A stretch of DNA of 38,309 bases from Actinomycetota bacterium (GTDB lineage: Bacteria > Actinomycetota > Thermoleophilia > RBG-16-64-13), in assembly GCA_023483915.1 (NCBI GenBank), contig JAMDEO010000148.1:1-38309 (forward strand). The letters are read 5' to 3'. How positions within the stretch are numbered: the stretch's first letter is position 1; the number at the start of each line of letters is the position of its first letter. The notes beneath the pieces were generated by a model, which searched no databases, was not told the DNA's origin, and saw nothing but the letters and a program-made list of their open reading frames with translations. Shown here piece by piece: positions 1 to 7,688 of this stretch. The position numbers were made by a program, and so were the translations under genes.

Positions 1-396
1 ACCCCGAGGTCGCACGCCGGTTGGCGGACCCTCGAAACGCCCACGCTTCTTGGAGTTCCCTTGGCCGAAGAAGCCCGCGACGCGCGGGTGGTGCTGGTCG
101 ACTGCCTCACCCTGCTGGCAAGTAATGCCATGCGGTCTGCGGATGTGGAAGCCGGCTCGTTGGAGGCTGAGACCGTTGTCGAGGCTGAGGTCGCCGCCCT
201 GCTTCGGGCGATGGCGCAGGGCGCGGCTACATGGATCGTTGTAAGCAATGAAGTGGGCTTGGGCCTCGTTCCTGCCAACGCACTCGGGCGGGCTTATAGA
301 GACGCCTTGGGACGGGCAAACCAGCGGTTGGCGGCAATCGCCGATGAGGCCGTGCTAATGGTGGCGGGTCTTCCCCTGAGGCTGAAAGGGACGTGA
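1..396 (+). CDS. cobU: Adenosylcobinamide kinase / adenosylcobinamide-phosphate guanylyltransferase, C-terminal part
   Basis: The gene is cut off at the left edge; the reading frame is open from base 1 and stops with TGA at 394-396. The visible 131 residues are the C-terminal two thirds of CobU/CobP, the bifunctional enzyme that phosphorylates adenosylcobinamide and transfers GMP to it during assembly of the cobalamin nucleotide loop. Recognisable family blocks are HAGWRTLE (start of the window), VVLVDCLTL (the second nucleotide-binding strand), VVSNEVGLGLVP followed by LGRAYRDALG, and the terminal VAGLPLRLK. The P-loop half lies outside the window. An internal ATG at 61 is not the start, because family residues precede it. 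The nitrilase-family gene starts 3 nt after the stop, so the two are probably co-transcribed, although no cobalamin function is known for that neighbour. Confidence 0.93.
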   Translation, partial: TPRSHAGWRTLETPTLLGVPLAEEARDARVVLVDCLTLLASNAMRSADVEAGSLEAETVVEAEVAALLRAMAQGAATWIVVSNEVGLGLVPANALGRAYRDALGRANQRLAAIADEAVLMVAGLPLRLKGT

Positions 397-399
397 AGC

Positions 400-1203
400 A
401 TGAAGATCGGACTGGTACAGCTCAATTCCACGGCGGACAAGGCGGCGAATCTGGCCCAGGCCGAAGAACTGGTTGCCCGGGTGGCGGTGGAGAAGGCCGA
501 TCTCGTCCTTCTTCCCGAGAATTTCAACCATCGGGGTACCGACGAGGAGAATGCGGCCGCCGCAGAGCCCATTCCCGGCCCCAGTTCCGAGTGGGCGCGC
601 AAACTGGCGTGCGACCTCGGGGTGTTTGTGCACCTGGGGAGTCTGATCGAGCAACGGGGTGAACGGCGGTTCAATACCAGCTTGGTATTCGATCGCATGG
701 GCGATGAGGTCGCGAGATACAGCAAGATCCACCTCTTCGACGTGAAGCTGCCGGACGGAACGCTCTATTACGAGTCGGAGGCAGTCTCGCCTGGCGATCA
801 GGCGGTCACATTCGCTTGTGAAGAGCTGACCTTCGGAATGGTCATCTGCTACGACCTACGCTTTCCTGAATTGTTTCGGGCGCTCGTTGATCGCGGCGCC
901 CAGGCTTTTCTCGTGCCGGCGGCCTTCACGGTTCCGACGGGCATCAGCCATTGGGAGCCGCTGCTGCGCGCCCGGGCTATAGAGAACGGTTGTTATGTGG
1001 CCGCCTGCGGTCAATGGGGTCCCTCAGCAGTCGGGAAACCCACTTACGGCCACAGCATGGTCGTGGAGCCTTGGGGAGTGGTGCAGACCCAGTGCCGCGA
1101 GGGAGTAGGCTCGCTTACTGCCGACCTAGACCTGGAGTACCTGCAGTCGGTGCGCCGGCGGATGCCGGTGTTGAAGCATAGACGCCGAGACCTATTCGTG
1201 TAG
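400..1203 (+). CDS. Carbon-nitrogen hydrolase (nitrilase superfamily, Nit1/omega-amidase-like)
   Basis: A 267-residue cytoplasmic amidase of the nitrilase superfamily. The catalytic triad is visible: Glu40 in LLPENFNH, Lys109 in YSKIHLFD and Cys150 in VICYDLRFPELFR. The YSKIHLFDVKLPDG and CYDLRFPELFR blocks are typical of the Nit1/Nit2 branch, whose characterised members hydrolyse deaminated glutathione or alpha-ketoglutaramate-type omega-amides and so act in metabolite repair. The exact substrate cannot be read from sequence. Length is normal for the family. The ATG at 400 lies 3 nt after the cobU stop, with a purine-rich AAAGGGA upstream, which suggests translational coupling. A broken transporter gene follows 18 nt downstream. 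Confidence 0.9.
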   Translation: MKIGLVQLNSTADKAANLAQAEELVARVAVEKADLVLLPENFNHRGTDEENAAAAEPIPGPSSEWARKLACDLGVFVHLGSLIEQRGERRFNTSLVFDRMGDEVARYSKIHLFDVKLPDGTLYYESEAVSPGDQAVTFACEELTFGMVICYDLRFPELFRALVDRGAQAFLVPAAFTVPTGISHWEPLLRARAIENGCYVAACGQWGPSAVGKPTYGHSMVVEPWGVVQTQCREGVGSLTADLDLEYLQSVRRRMPVLKHRRRDLFV

Positions 1204-1221
1204 AAGAGAGGCAAGCGTTTC

Positions 1222-1479
1222 ATGTTTTCGCGAACTAGGATTTCCTCTCTCGCCTGGGCTGCTCTGGCCGGCTCAGGCATGCTCTACGGCTATAACTGGG
1301 TGGTGATGAAGTCTGCCCTCAAGCACGAGAGTTCAGCCGTATTTGCTGCCTCGCGGGTCTTCCCGGGAGCTGTCCTCCTCAGGGAGCGCCGGGTGGCCCG
1401 TGCGGAAACGACTGAGGCGGACGTGCAACCCGTTTCGGTAGCGGAGCAGGGGGCGGCCGAAGGCGCTGAGATCGCCTGA
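1222..1479 (+). pseudogene. EamA/DMT-family transporter remnant with internal deletion
   Basis: An 85-residue reading frame that looks like the two ends of a roughly 300-residue EamA (drug/metabolite) transporter joined together. Residues 8-52 resemble the first one and a half helices of the family (GSGMLYGYNWVVMKSAL, then AASRVFPGAVLL). Residues 53-85 (RERRVARAE and a polar Ala/Glu-rich tail) resemble the cytoplasmic tail that follows the last helix. About 200-250 residues between them are missing, yet the frame is kept. The junction falls in GAVLL/RERR, and similar hydrophobic Gly-Ala-Leu sequence occurs at both ends of such transporters, so a short-homology deletion is plausible. It has an SD-like GAGAGG upstream and could still be translated as a one-helix peptide, but it cannot be a transporter. 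An intact EamA gene is present at 18370-19335. Confidence 0.62.
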
Positions 1480-1481
1480 TC

Positions 1482-3359
1482 TCAGAAATCCATCTCGAAG
1501 TGGTACACCGCTTCGTGCAGATTGCTCCGCACTTTGAGACCGCTCTGGTTTATGACCGACTGCATGGCCTTGTTATCCCGCATGACTTCCGCACTGAAGC
1601 CGGCGATCCCGTTCCGCTTCGCAATAGTGACAAGGTGCTTCAGGATGAAGGAACCGATCCCGCGATTCTGCCAATCGTCCCGCACCACGAAGGCCACCTC
1701 AGCCCGGTTGGTCTTGGGATCGAGGTAGTAGCGGCCGATGGCGATGATCTCTTCTCCATAGGCCTCGGGAAGCGTGCCCACTACTGCAACTTCGTTCCGA
1801 TGATCGACGTACACGAAGTTCTGCAACTGCCGGCGAGGAATGCGCTTCATGTGCGACATGTAGCGGTAATGAACCGTCTCCTGCGATAGCGAGTAGAAAA
1901 GGTCTCGGGTTGCAGGTTCGTCGGTGGGGTGGATGGCCCGGAAGCTGACGAGAGTTCCGTCGTCCAGCAGCATGGTTGTGCGGAGCTCCTTGGGACCGAC
2001 GTAGACCTTGCCTTCGACGTCTGCCATTTCTGGGTGCACGTACTTGTACTCGATAGCCTTGGCCAGCAGTTCCTCACGAAAGTTTGGATGGGCGATGCTT
2101 ATCAGCGCCATTGCTCGTTCCTGAACACTCTTGCCGTGAAGATAGGCAACCCCGTATTCGGTCACTACGTAATGGACCGAACCCCGGGTGGTTACAACTC
2201 CGGCACCGGGAGTCAAGGTGGCCACGATGCGGGAGACTTTCCCGTTTTGAGCGCATGAAGGCAGGGCGATGATGGGGCGCCCGCCCACCGAGCGGGCCGC
2301 GCCGCGGTTGAAGTCGGCTTGACCGCCGATGCCCGAGTAGAACTTCGTGCCAAGCGAGTCGGCGCAGACCTGGCCGGTCAAGTCGATCTCGAGGGCCGTG
2401 TTGATGGCCACCATTCTATGCTGCTGGCCGATCACGAACGGGTCGTTGACGTATTCCGTGGGGTTGAAGGAGAAGAGCGGGTTGTTGTGGACATAGTCGT
2501 ACAGCCGTTTCGTTCCCATCGCGAAGCTGGCGACGACCTTCCCCCGATCGGTGTGCTTCTGGGCGCCGGTGACGACCCCGGCTTCGATCATGTCGATCAC
2601 GGGGTCGGTGATCATCTCGCTGTGGATCCCTAGGTCCTTCTTGTCCTTGAGGAACTCAAGAACTGCGTGCGGGATACGGCCGATCCCGAGCTCGATGGTG
2701 GAACCGTCCTCAACCAGCGAGGCGATGTTCTCGCCGATCGCCCTGGTGATGTCGTCAACCCTGGGCGGGGAAGACTCAACGAGCGGCTCATCCACAGGCA
2801 CGAGAACATCCAGGTCGAAAATGCTCACGAAACTGTCGCCCAAGGTCCTAGGCATCTGGGGATTGACCTGTGCCACAACCAGACTGGCGTTTTGGGCCGC
2901 GCTCTTCACGATATCCACTGAGATCCCCAGGCTGCAACGCCCCTGGTCGTCTGGGGGCGTGATCTGTATGAGTGCGACGTCAAGTGGCATCTGGCCGCTC
3001 TGGAAAAGCCTGGGGACGTCTGACAAGAACATGGGGGTGTACTCCCCATATCCCTCCTGGATCACGGTGCGGACGTTGTCTGCCACGAAGAAAGTGTTTA
3101 CCGAGAAGTGGTCGGACAGCTCTTTGTAGGCATAAGGCGCGTCGCCCAGGGTCATCATGTGGATCACTTGCGTGTCCGCCAGTTCCTTGCTGCGGGCCAC
3201 GAGCGCGCGCACAAGCTGCAGGGGCTGAGCGCCACCGGTGCCGATGAATATCTTCTGGCCGGGCCGTATCGAGGCCATGGCTTCTTCCGCGGTGGCTATC
3301 ATGTCTTTGTATTTGTCCTGCCAATCGGGATCGTGGTGGTATCCGGCTTCGCCGCTCAT
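1482..3359 (-). CDS. Acetyl-CoA hydrolase/transferase-family CoA-transferase fused to a C-terminal GNAT domain
   Basis: A 625-residue two-domain protein. Residues 1 to about 440 are an acetyl-CoA hydrolase/transferase (4-hydroxybutyrate or butyryl-CoA:acetate CoA-transferase class). IELGIGRIPHAVL is followed by IHSEMITD, whose Glu248 matches the catalytic glutamate that forms the acyl-CoA thioester intermediate. The second half carries the usual GGQADFNRGA and TEYGVAYLHGKS blocks. Residues about 470-620 are a GNAT acetyltransferase (VAFVVRDDWQNRGIGSFIL is the acetyl-CoA pyrophosphate loop). This fusion type is known in anaerobes. The GNAT part may acetylate a protein, possibly its own partner, in response to acetyl-CoA, but that is inference. 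The start ATG overlaps the stop of the upstream ADP-forming synthetase by 4 nt (ATGA), so the two are translationally coupled. It converges on the EamA remnant with only 2 nt between the stops. Confidence 0.92.
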   Translation of the reverse strand: MSGEAGYHHDPDWQDKYKDMIATAEEAMASIRPGQKIFIGTGGAQPLQLVRALVARSKELADTQVIHMMTLGDAPYAYKELSDHFSVNTFFVADNVRTVIQEGYGEYTPMFLSDVPRLFQSGQMPLDVALIQITPPDDQGRCSLGISVDIVKSAAQNASLVVAQVNPQMPRTLGDSFVSIFDLDVLVPVDEPLVESSPPRVDDITRAIGENIASLVEDGSTIELGIGRIPHAVLEFLKDKKDLGIHSEMITDPVIDMIEAGVVTGAQKHTDRGKVVASFAMGTKRLYDYVHNNPLFSFNPTEYVNDPFVIGQQHRMVAINTALEIDLTGQVCADSLGTKFYSGIGGQADFNRGAARSVGGRPIIALPSCAQNGKVSRIVATLTPGAGVVTTRGSVHYVVTEYGVAYLHGKSVQERAMALISIAHPNFREELLAKAIEYKYVHPEMADVEGKVYVGPKELRTTMLLDDGTLVSFRAIHPTDEPATRDLFYSLSQETVHYRYMSHMKRIPRRQLQNFVYVDHRNEVAVVGTLPEAYGEEIIAIGRYYLDPKTNRAEVAFVVRDDWQNRGIGSFILKHLVTIAKRNGIAGFSAEVMRDNKAMQSVINQSGLKVRSNLHEAVYHFEMDF

Positions 3360-5458
3360 TGCCCACCTCCCAAGCTCAGCTGGATTCGTGCATCGGCCGC
3401 CACCGAGTCCTCTCCCAATCCCCCAACGATGAACGGATTGATATCGAGCTCGGCAATCGCAGGAAAGTCTGTGACCAGCTGGCTGATCCGCTGCAGCGCC
3501 TCCGCGATTGCTCCCAGATTCACCCCTGCTTCGCCCCGCACTCCCTCCAGGAGCCTGTATGACCTAGTACCCATCAGCATTTGCATGGCCTCATCCGACG
3601 TGATGGGGGCCAGATGGAAGGTGACATCCTTCATGACCTCGACAAATATGCCGCCCAGTCCGAACATGAGCATTGGGCCGAACTGCGGGTCTCGGGTCAT
3701 GCCAAGAATGATCTCTCTCCCTTTGGGGACCATTTGCTCCAGATATGCCCCTTCCAGAAGAGCGTCGGGGGCCCGACGACCGACCCTGAGCATCATCAGC
3801 TCGAATGCGTCGGCAACCTCCTGGGCGCTGTTGAGATTCAGCTTGACGCCCCCCACGTCCGACTTGTGGACGATGTCGGGCGAGACGATCTTCAGGGCGA
3901 GGGGATACCCGATGCGCGGAGCGGCCTCCACGGCCTCATCGACAGTGGTGACCAAGCGACCGTCGGGCACGATGAAATCGTATGCCTTCAGTATCTCCTT
4001 CGCCCGGACCTCGCCCATGTAAGCACGCCCGGTGCGAAACTGACGAGAGATGATGCGGTCTACTCGCCGGCGGTTAACAGGGAAACGGGCTACCACACGA
4101 GGCGGACGGCGGCGCCACGCCGCATAGTCCACCATGGCCTTGAGGGCAGCCACCGCGCGCTCCGGCGATGGGTAATCCGGTAAGTTGGCCGCGACCAGTT
4201 CGTCACGGCCCGGCATTACGTCGGCCCCACCCATGAAGGCCGCGAGCAGCGGTTTCTGGCCGTTCGCCTTAGCCGCGATGGCCCGGGCGGTCTCCAGTGG
4301 CTGGGTCATAGCCTGCGGCGTCAGGATGACGACGATGGCGTCAACGGTGGGGTCAGACTGGGCCGCCTCCACGGCCTGCGCATACCTTTCGGCACCCGCA
4401 TCTCCAAGCACGTCGATGGGATTGCCGACGCTCGCTGCCGCCGGCAGTTTCTTGCGAAGCGAGTCGGCCGTGTCCGGACACAAAGACGCCACCCTCATGC
4501 CCGCGTGCTCAACGGCGTCCGCGGCCATGATGCCGGGCCCTCCGGCATTGGTGATGATGGCCACCCGGTCTCCTTGTGGTATGGGCTGCATGGCAAACGC
4601 AGTTGCATAATCGAACAGGGCTTCGAAGGTGTCGGCCCTGATGATGCCCGCCCGCCTGAAGGCTGCTCCGTAGGCAATGTCGGCGCCTGCCAACGCCCCG
4701 GTGTGCGAGGACGCCGCCCTAGAGCCGGCCGAAGTCGTACCGGCCTTCAGAATCACGACCGGCTTGATGGCTGCCACCGATTCGGCGATGCGGACGAATT
4801 CGTCTCCCGAGACGATTCCCTCAAGGTAGCCGACTACCACCTTCGTCTTGTCATCATCGGCGAAGGCTGCCAGGAAGTCGGTCTCGTTCAGGTCGGCCTT
4901 GTTGCCGATGGACAGCAGCGTGGCCAGTCCCATTTTGCGGGCTGCAGCCCAGTCTAGGATTGCCGTGCACAATGCCCCCGACTGCGACAGGACCGAGATC
5001 CCTCCCGGTGTTGGCATGTAGTTGGCGAAAGTGGCATCCATTTTGTGATGAGTGTTCATGACCCCCAGGCAGTTCGGGCCCATCATCCGGGCCCCGTGGG
5101 CGCGGCAAATCTCAACGATCTCGCGCTCCAGCTTCGCGCCCTCTTCGCTGACCTCTTTGAAACCCGCGGTAATCACGATCACAGCCTTTGCGCCCGCTCG
5201 GACGGAGCTTGTGACGGAGCCTTTGACGGCGGCTGTGGGCACGGCGATGACGCTCATTTCAATCGGCTTGCCGTACTCCTCCAGGCTTGTGTAGAACCGC
5301 TGTCCCCTCAGCTCCCCGCCGGAGGGGTTCACGGGAACGACCTCTCCCTCGAACCCGCCCTTGATGAGGTTCACGACAACGGCATTGCCTACCTTGCCTG
5401 GAGTTCGGGAAGCTCCCATCACTGCGACAACGTTGGGACGAAGAAGAGATTCAAGCAT
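3356..5458 (-). CDS. ADP-forming acetate/acyl-CoA synthetase, fused alpha-beta subunits
   Basis: A 700-residue NDP-forming acyl-CoA synthetase (ACD): acyl-CoA + ADP + Pi gives acid + CoA + ATP. Anaerobes use it to conserve energy from acetyl-CoA or branched acyl-CoAs. Residues 1 to about 460 are the alpha part: a CoA-binding Rossmann domain starting LLRPNVVAVMGAS, the MMGPNCLG block, and the succinyl-CoA-synthetase-like domain with the phospho-histidine His252 in SSHTGALAG. Residues about 475-700 are the ATP-grasp beta part, with ALKIVSPDIVHKSDVGGVKL, LGMTRDPQFGPMLMFGLGG and ELDINPF. It lacks the GNAT domain found in PatZ-type homologues; here the GNAT domain sits on the overlapping downstream CoA-transferase instead. 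The gene is first in its operon, preceded by a hairpin-rich untranslated stretch. Confidence 0.94.
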   Translation of the reverse strand: MLESLLRPNVVAVMGASRTPGKVGNAVVVNLIKGGFEGEVVPVNPSGGELRGQRFYTSLEEYGKPIEMSVIAVPTAAVKGSVTSSVRAGAKAVIVITAGFKEVSEEGAKLEREIVEICRAHGARMMGPNCLGVMNTHHKMDATFANYMPTPGGISVLSQSGALCTAILDWAAARKMGLATLLSIGNKADLNETDFLAAFADDDKTKVVVGYLEGIVSGDEFVRIAESVAAIKPVVILKAGTTSAGSRAASSHTGALAGADIAYGAAFRRAGIIRADTFEALFDYATAFAMQPIPQGDRVAIITNAGGPGIMAADAVEHAGMRVASLCPDTADSLRKKLPAAASVGNPIDVLGDAGAERYAQAVEAAQSDPTVDAIVVILTPQAMTQPLETARAIAAKANGQKPLLAAFMGGADVMPGRDELVAANLPDYPSPERAVAALKAMVDYAAWRRRPPRVVARFPVNRRRVDRIISRQFRTGRAYMGEVRAKEILKAYDFIVPDGRLVTTVDEAVEAAPRIGYPLALKIVSPDIVHKSDVGGVKLNLNSAQEVADAFELMMLRVGRRAPDALLEGAYLEQMVPKGREIILGMTRDPQFGPMLMFGLGGIFVEVMKDVTFHLAPITSDEAMQMLMGTRSYRLLEGVRGEAGVNLGAIAEALQRISQLVTDFPAIAELDINPFIVGGLGEDSVAADARIQLSLGGGQ

Positions 5459-5530
5459 TGATCAAACACGTCCTCTCGAAAAGGCGATGGTCACCAAATC
5501 CTGCCGCATTCGGGCGATACCTGCACACCG

Positions 5531-5590
5531 GCCCTAACGGGCGCTCAGATGCACCTGCCGTCGATACGGCCTTACCCAGGGTCTCTGGGT
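5531..5590 (-). ncRNA. Candidate structured leader: three consecutive hairpins upstream of the ACD operon
   Basis: Three perfect stem-loops occur within 60 bases: 4 bp with a 4-nt loop (5531-5542), 5 bp with a 4-nt loop (5557-5570) and 6 bp with a 5-nt loop (5574-5590). Read on the minus strand they lie 70-130 nt upstream of the ADP-forming synthetase start, where a cis-regulatory leader would be. The strand is inferred from that position. The individual stems are short, so this is a candidate only. Confidence 0.3.
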
Positions 5591-5756
5591 ATTAAGCCAT
5601 TTTGATGCCATACCTTCCATGATCGAGGCGGTTGACCCCCCCTTGGGCAGTGCCTGATGACTCGTTTCAAAACGAAGCCGCGATCGCCTAGTGCGCACGG
5701 GACTGCCCGATTCGTCGTCCGCCCCGGGTGCCCTCTGGGCGGGCGCCCGGTCGCGT

Positions 5757-5773
5757 CCGTAGCGCCGCTACGG
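5757..5773. repeat. Perfect 7-bp inverted repeat
   Basis: CCGTAGC and GCTACGG flank a GCC spacer, about 90 bp upstream of the capA promoter. It could be an operator or a short hairpin; nothing in the sequence decides which. Confidence 0.4.
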
Positions 5774-5862
5774 CCACTCGAGGCAAATCCATGTTTGTAC
5801 GGCGAAACTCAATTTACTATGGTGGCGTCCAACGGGCGATCTCCCTTCGGGAACTGGGCAAT

Positions 5863-5871
5863 TGGTAGAAT
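5863..5871 (+). promoter_or_regulatory. Extended -10 promoter of the CapA-like gene (leaderless start)
   Basis: TGG-TAGAAT is a TGn-extended -10 element. It ends 7 nt before the ATG at 5879, so the expected transcription start is at or one base from the start codon. No Shine-Dalgarno sequence precedes the ATG. The same arrangement occurs at 7231-7239. Confidence 0.5.
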
Positions 5872-5878
5872 GTGGCCT

Positions 5879-7183
5879 ATGCAGAAAATGTTGAAGGCTC
5901 TCGGTGCCGCCTTGGCGGTCATTGCCCTCTGCGCGCCCCTGATCTTTTCAGCTGTGGGCGAGGTCCAATCCGGAGCAGTGGAGGCTTCAACTGCCACTGT
6001 CACGGTGCCGGCAACCGTGGTGGTTCCGACGACATTGCCGCCGTCTCAGACAACAACCACAGTCAGTTCCCCGGAGCCGCAGCCCACCACGACCACCACC
6101 ACCCTTCCTGTGAGCATCACGATTGCGGCGGCCGGGGATGTGCTCACTCACATGCCCATCGTATATTCGGCCCGTAACAACAGGACCGGCAGTTACGATT
6201 TCGCTCCCATTTTCAGCCCTATCGCCCCATATCTTCGGGATGCGGACTACACGCTGGTCAATCTGGAGACCCGGTTGGCCGGGGGCGAGCGCGGCTACAG
6301 CGGTTACCCGCTCTTCAACTCTCCAAGTCAGCTGGCTTTCGCCCTGCGTGATTCCGGCGTGGACCTCGCGGCGACGGCCAACAATCACTCCCTAGACATG
6401 GGCTGGGATGGCATCGTGAAGACCCTTGACAATCTTGATGCGGCCGGGGTCGCTCATGTCGGCACATATCGGTCTGCGACGGCTAGAGCCACACCACTTG
6501 TCGTGGACATCAGGGGCATCAAGGTGGCCTTCCTCAACTACACGGCGGGCCTGAACGGCCTGACAATGCCGAAGGAACATCCCTATGCGGTCAATACCCT
6601 CGATGTCGACCAGGTGGCCGGCGACGCAGCCACCGCTCGTTTGTGGGGGGCTGAGATCGTTATCGCGATCCTTCACTACGGCAATGAATACGAACGAGAT
6701 CCAAGTCAGCAGCAGATCGATGTCTCACGGCAACTGCTATCCAGCGGAGTGGATGTCATCTTGGGCTCTCATCCGCATGTGGTGCAACCAATATCCCACG
6801 TCTTCGAGTACAGCGGCTGGAAGGTGACGGACAAATACATTGCCTATTCCCTCGGAAACTTCGTGTCCGCTCAGAGGTGGCAGTATTCTGACAGCGGCCT
6901 TGTCGCCTACGTGCACATCGAGAAGCGGGGTTTGCGCGCATTCGTGACTGGGGTGAGCTACCTGCCCGTCTATGTGCAGCAGGGCAAGGTGAGCGGGAGG
7001 ACTGCGTACCGTATTCTGCCTGTAATCCCCGGTCTGGAGCCGGACACGGACATCACTCTCAGTGATGCAGACAGGCAGCGAATGGCGCAGGTCTGGGAAG
7101 AATTGCGCCCGCTTCTTTATAGCCCGAATGAGGGGATCTCTCCTCTCGACCCGGCAACTTTGGGCAATCCGAGCCGTCGGTAG
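5879..7183 (+). CDS. Secreted CapA-family (poly-gamma-glutamate synthesis/metallophosphatase-like) protein
   Basis: A 434-residue protein of the CapA/PGA_cap family, which has a calcineurin-like phosphoesterase fold. The N-terminus is a signal peptide or anchor (MQKMLKAL, then a hydrophobic run to about residue 25), followed by a Thr/Pro/Val-rich linker to about residue 77. The catalytic-type domain starts with AAAGDVLTHMPIV and has NLETRLAG, ANNHSLDMGWDGI, ILHYGNEY, ILGSHPHVVQP and AYSLGNFVSAQ. The conserved Asp, Asn and His residues of the fold are therefore present. Characterised CapA acts in poly-gamma-glutamate capsule synthesis, but most family members are uncharacterised and no capBC genes are seen here. 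The frame is open back to 5657, but the upstream part is not family-like. ATG 5879 is chosen because an extended -10 ends 7 nt before it, implying a leaderless mRNA. Confidence 0.85.
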   Translation: MQKMLKALGAALAVIALCAPLIFSAVGEVQSGAVEASTATVTVPATVVVPTTLPPSQTTTTVSSPEPQPTTTTTTLPVSITIAAAGDVLTHMPIVYSARNNRTGSYDFAPIFSPIAPYLRDADYTLVNLETRLAGGERGYSGYPLFNSPSQLAFALRDSGVDLAATANNHSLDMGWDGIVKTLDNLDAAGVAHVGTYRSATARATPLVVDIRGIKVAFLNYTAGLNGLTMPKEHPYAVNTLDVDQVAGDAATARLWGAEIVIAILHYGNEYERDPSQQQIDVSRQLLSSGVDVILGSHPHVVQPISHVFEYSGWKVTDKYIAYSLGNFVSAQRWQYSDSGLVAYVHIEKRGLRAFVTGVSYLPVYVQQGKVSGRTAYRILPVIPGLEPDTDITLSDADRQRMAQVWEELRPLLYSPNEGISPLDPATLGNPSRR

Positions 7184-7230
7184 TCGGCCTGCCGAGGGCG
7201 GATGGCAACCGGACAGCTAGACCCTGCATC

Positions 7231-7239
7231 TGGTAGCAT
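7231..7239 (+). promoter_or_regulatory. Extended -10 promoter of the GNAT gene (leaderless start)
   Basis: TGG-TAGCAT ends 8 nt before the ATG at 7248, with no Shine-Dalgarno sequence between. This predicts a leaderless transcript for the GNAT-isocitrate dehydrogenase pair. Confidence 0.45.
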
Positions 7240-7247
7240 GCCTACCC

Positions 7248-7688
7248 ATGCTTGAGTTTGAGTTCAACGCCCCTGTAGAGACTGCGGTTCTGGTCGAGTT
7301 CTTCGCCCGCTGTGGGTGGGAAGAGGACGAAGCTGGTCCAAAACTGGAATGGGTGCTCGCCACCTCGGATGACTGGGTGCTCTGCAAGTTCGATGGCGAG
7401 CTTATCGGATTCGGGAGAGCGTGTCGGTTTGGCCCTCTGAACCGGGTGGTCTGCGACGTGCTTGTCGATTCGCGCTTCCGGGGCCGCGGTCTGAAGGCCG
7501 AAATAGTGCGTCTTCTCGCCCAGGGGGCCGGCGGTCTCGAGCAAGTCTCTGTGTTCTCGACCCTCGAAGGACGCGGCTGGGGGCCCCTCTTGAGAGGAAA
7601 GCACGATTCCTCCCCACTTGATTTGCCTTTGGTCGACCCGGACACGTATCTGGGGAAGGAAGCCGGGGCCAGGGGGCAGGGCGAATGA
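7248..7688 (+). CDS. GNAT-family N-acetyltransferase
   Basis: A 146-residue GNAT-fold protein. The acetyl-CoA pyrophosphate-binding motif is seen as [20 protein letters not shown] (about residues 66-85), preceded by a beta-strand region [13 protein letters not shown]. The substrate is unknown; relatives acetylate small amines, amino acids or protein N-termini. The C-terminal 30 residues are polar and probably disordered. The stop overlaps the ATG of the isocitrate dehydrogenase gene by 4 nt (ATGA), so the two are translationally coupled. It has no SD sequence, and an extended -10 lies 8 nt upstream. Confidence 0.8.
   Translation: MLEFEFNAPVETAVLVEFFARCGWEEDEAGPKLEWVLATSDDWVLCKFDGELIGFGRACRFGPLNRVVCDVLVDSRFRGRGLKAEIVRLLAQGAGGLEQVSVFSTLEGRGWGPLLRGKHDSSPLDLPLVDPDTYLGKEAGARGQGE

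Larger units (their letters stand above)
5459..5878. other. Non-coding intergenic region with a series of hairpins
   Basis: About 420 bases separate the divergent ACD and capA genes. No convincing protein is encoded; the open frame leading into capA has atypical composition and no family similarity. The stretch holds several perfect small inverted repeats: GCCC-TAAC-GGGC, GCCGT-CGAT-ACGGC and ACCCAG-GGTCT-CTGGGT, all within 5531-5590, and CCGTAGC-GCC-GCTACGG at 5757-5773. The first three would lie in the 5' leader of the ACD operon. I do not recognise any known riboswitch class. Confidence 0.5.

Noticed and set aside
5657-5878. N-terminal extension of the CapA-like gene starting at 5657
   Set aside because: The extension lacks family similarity, would bury the signal peptide and spans the extended -10 promoter; ATG 5879 explains the data better.
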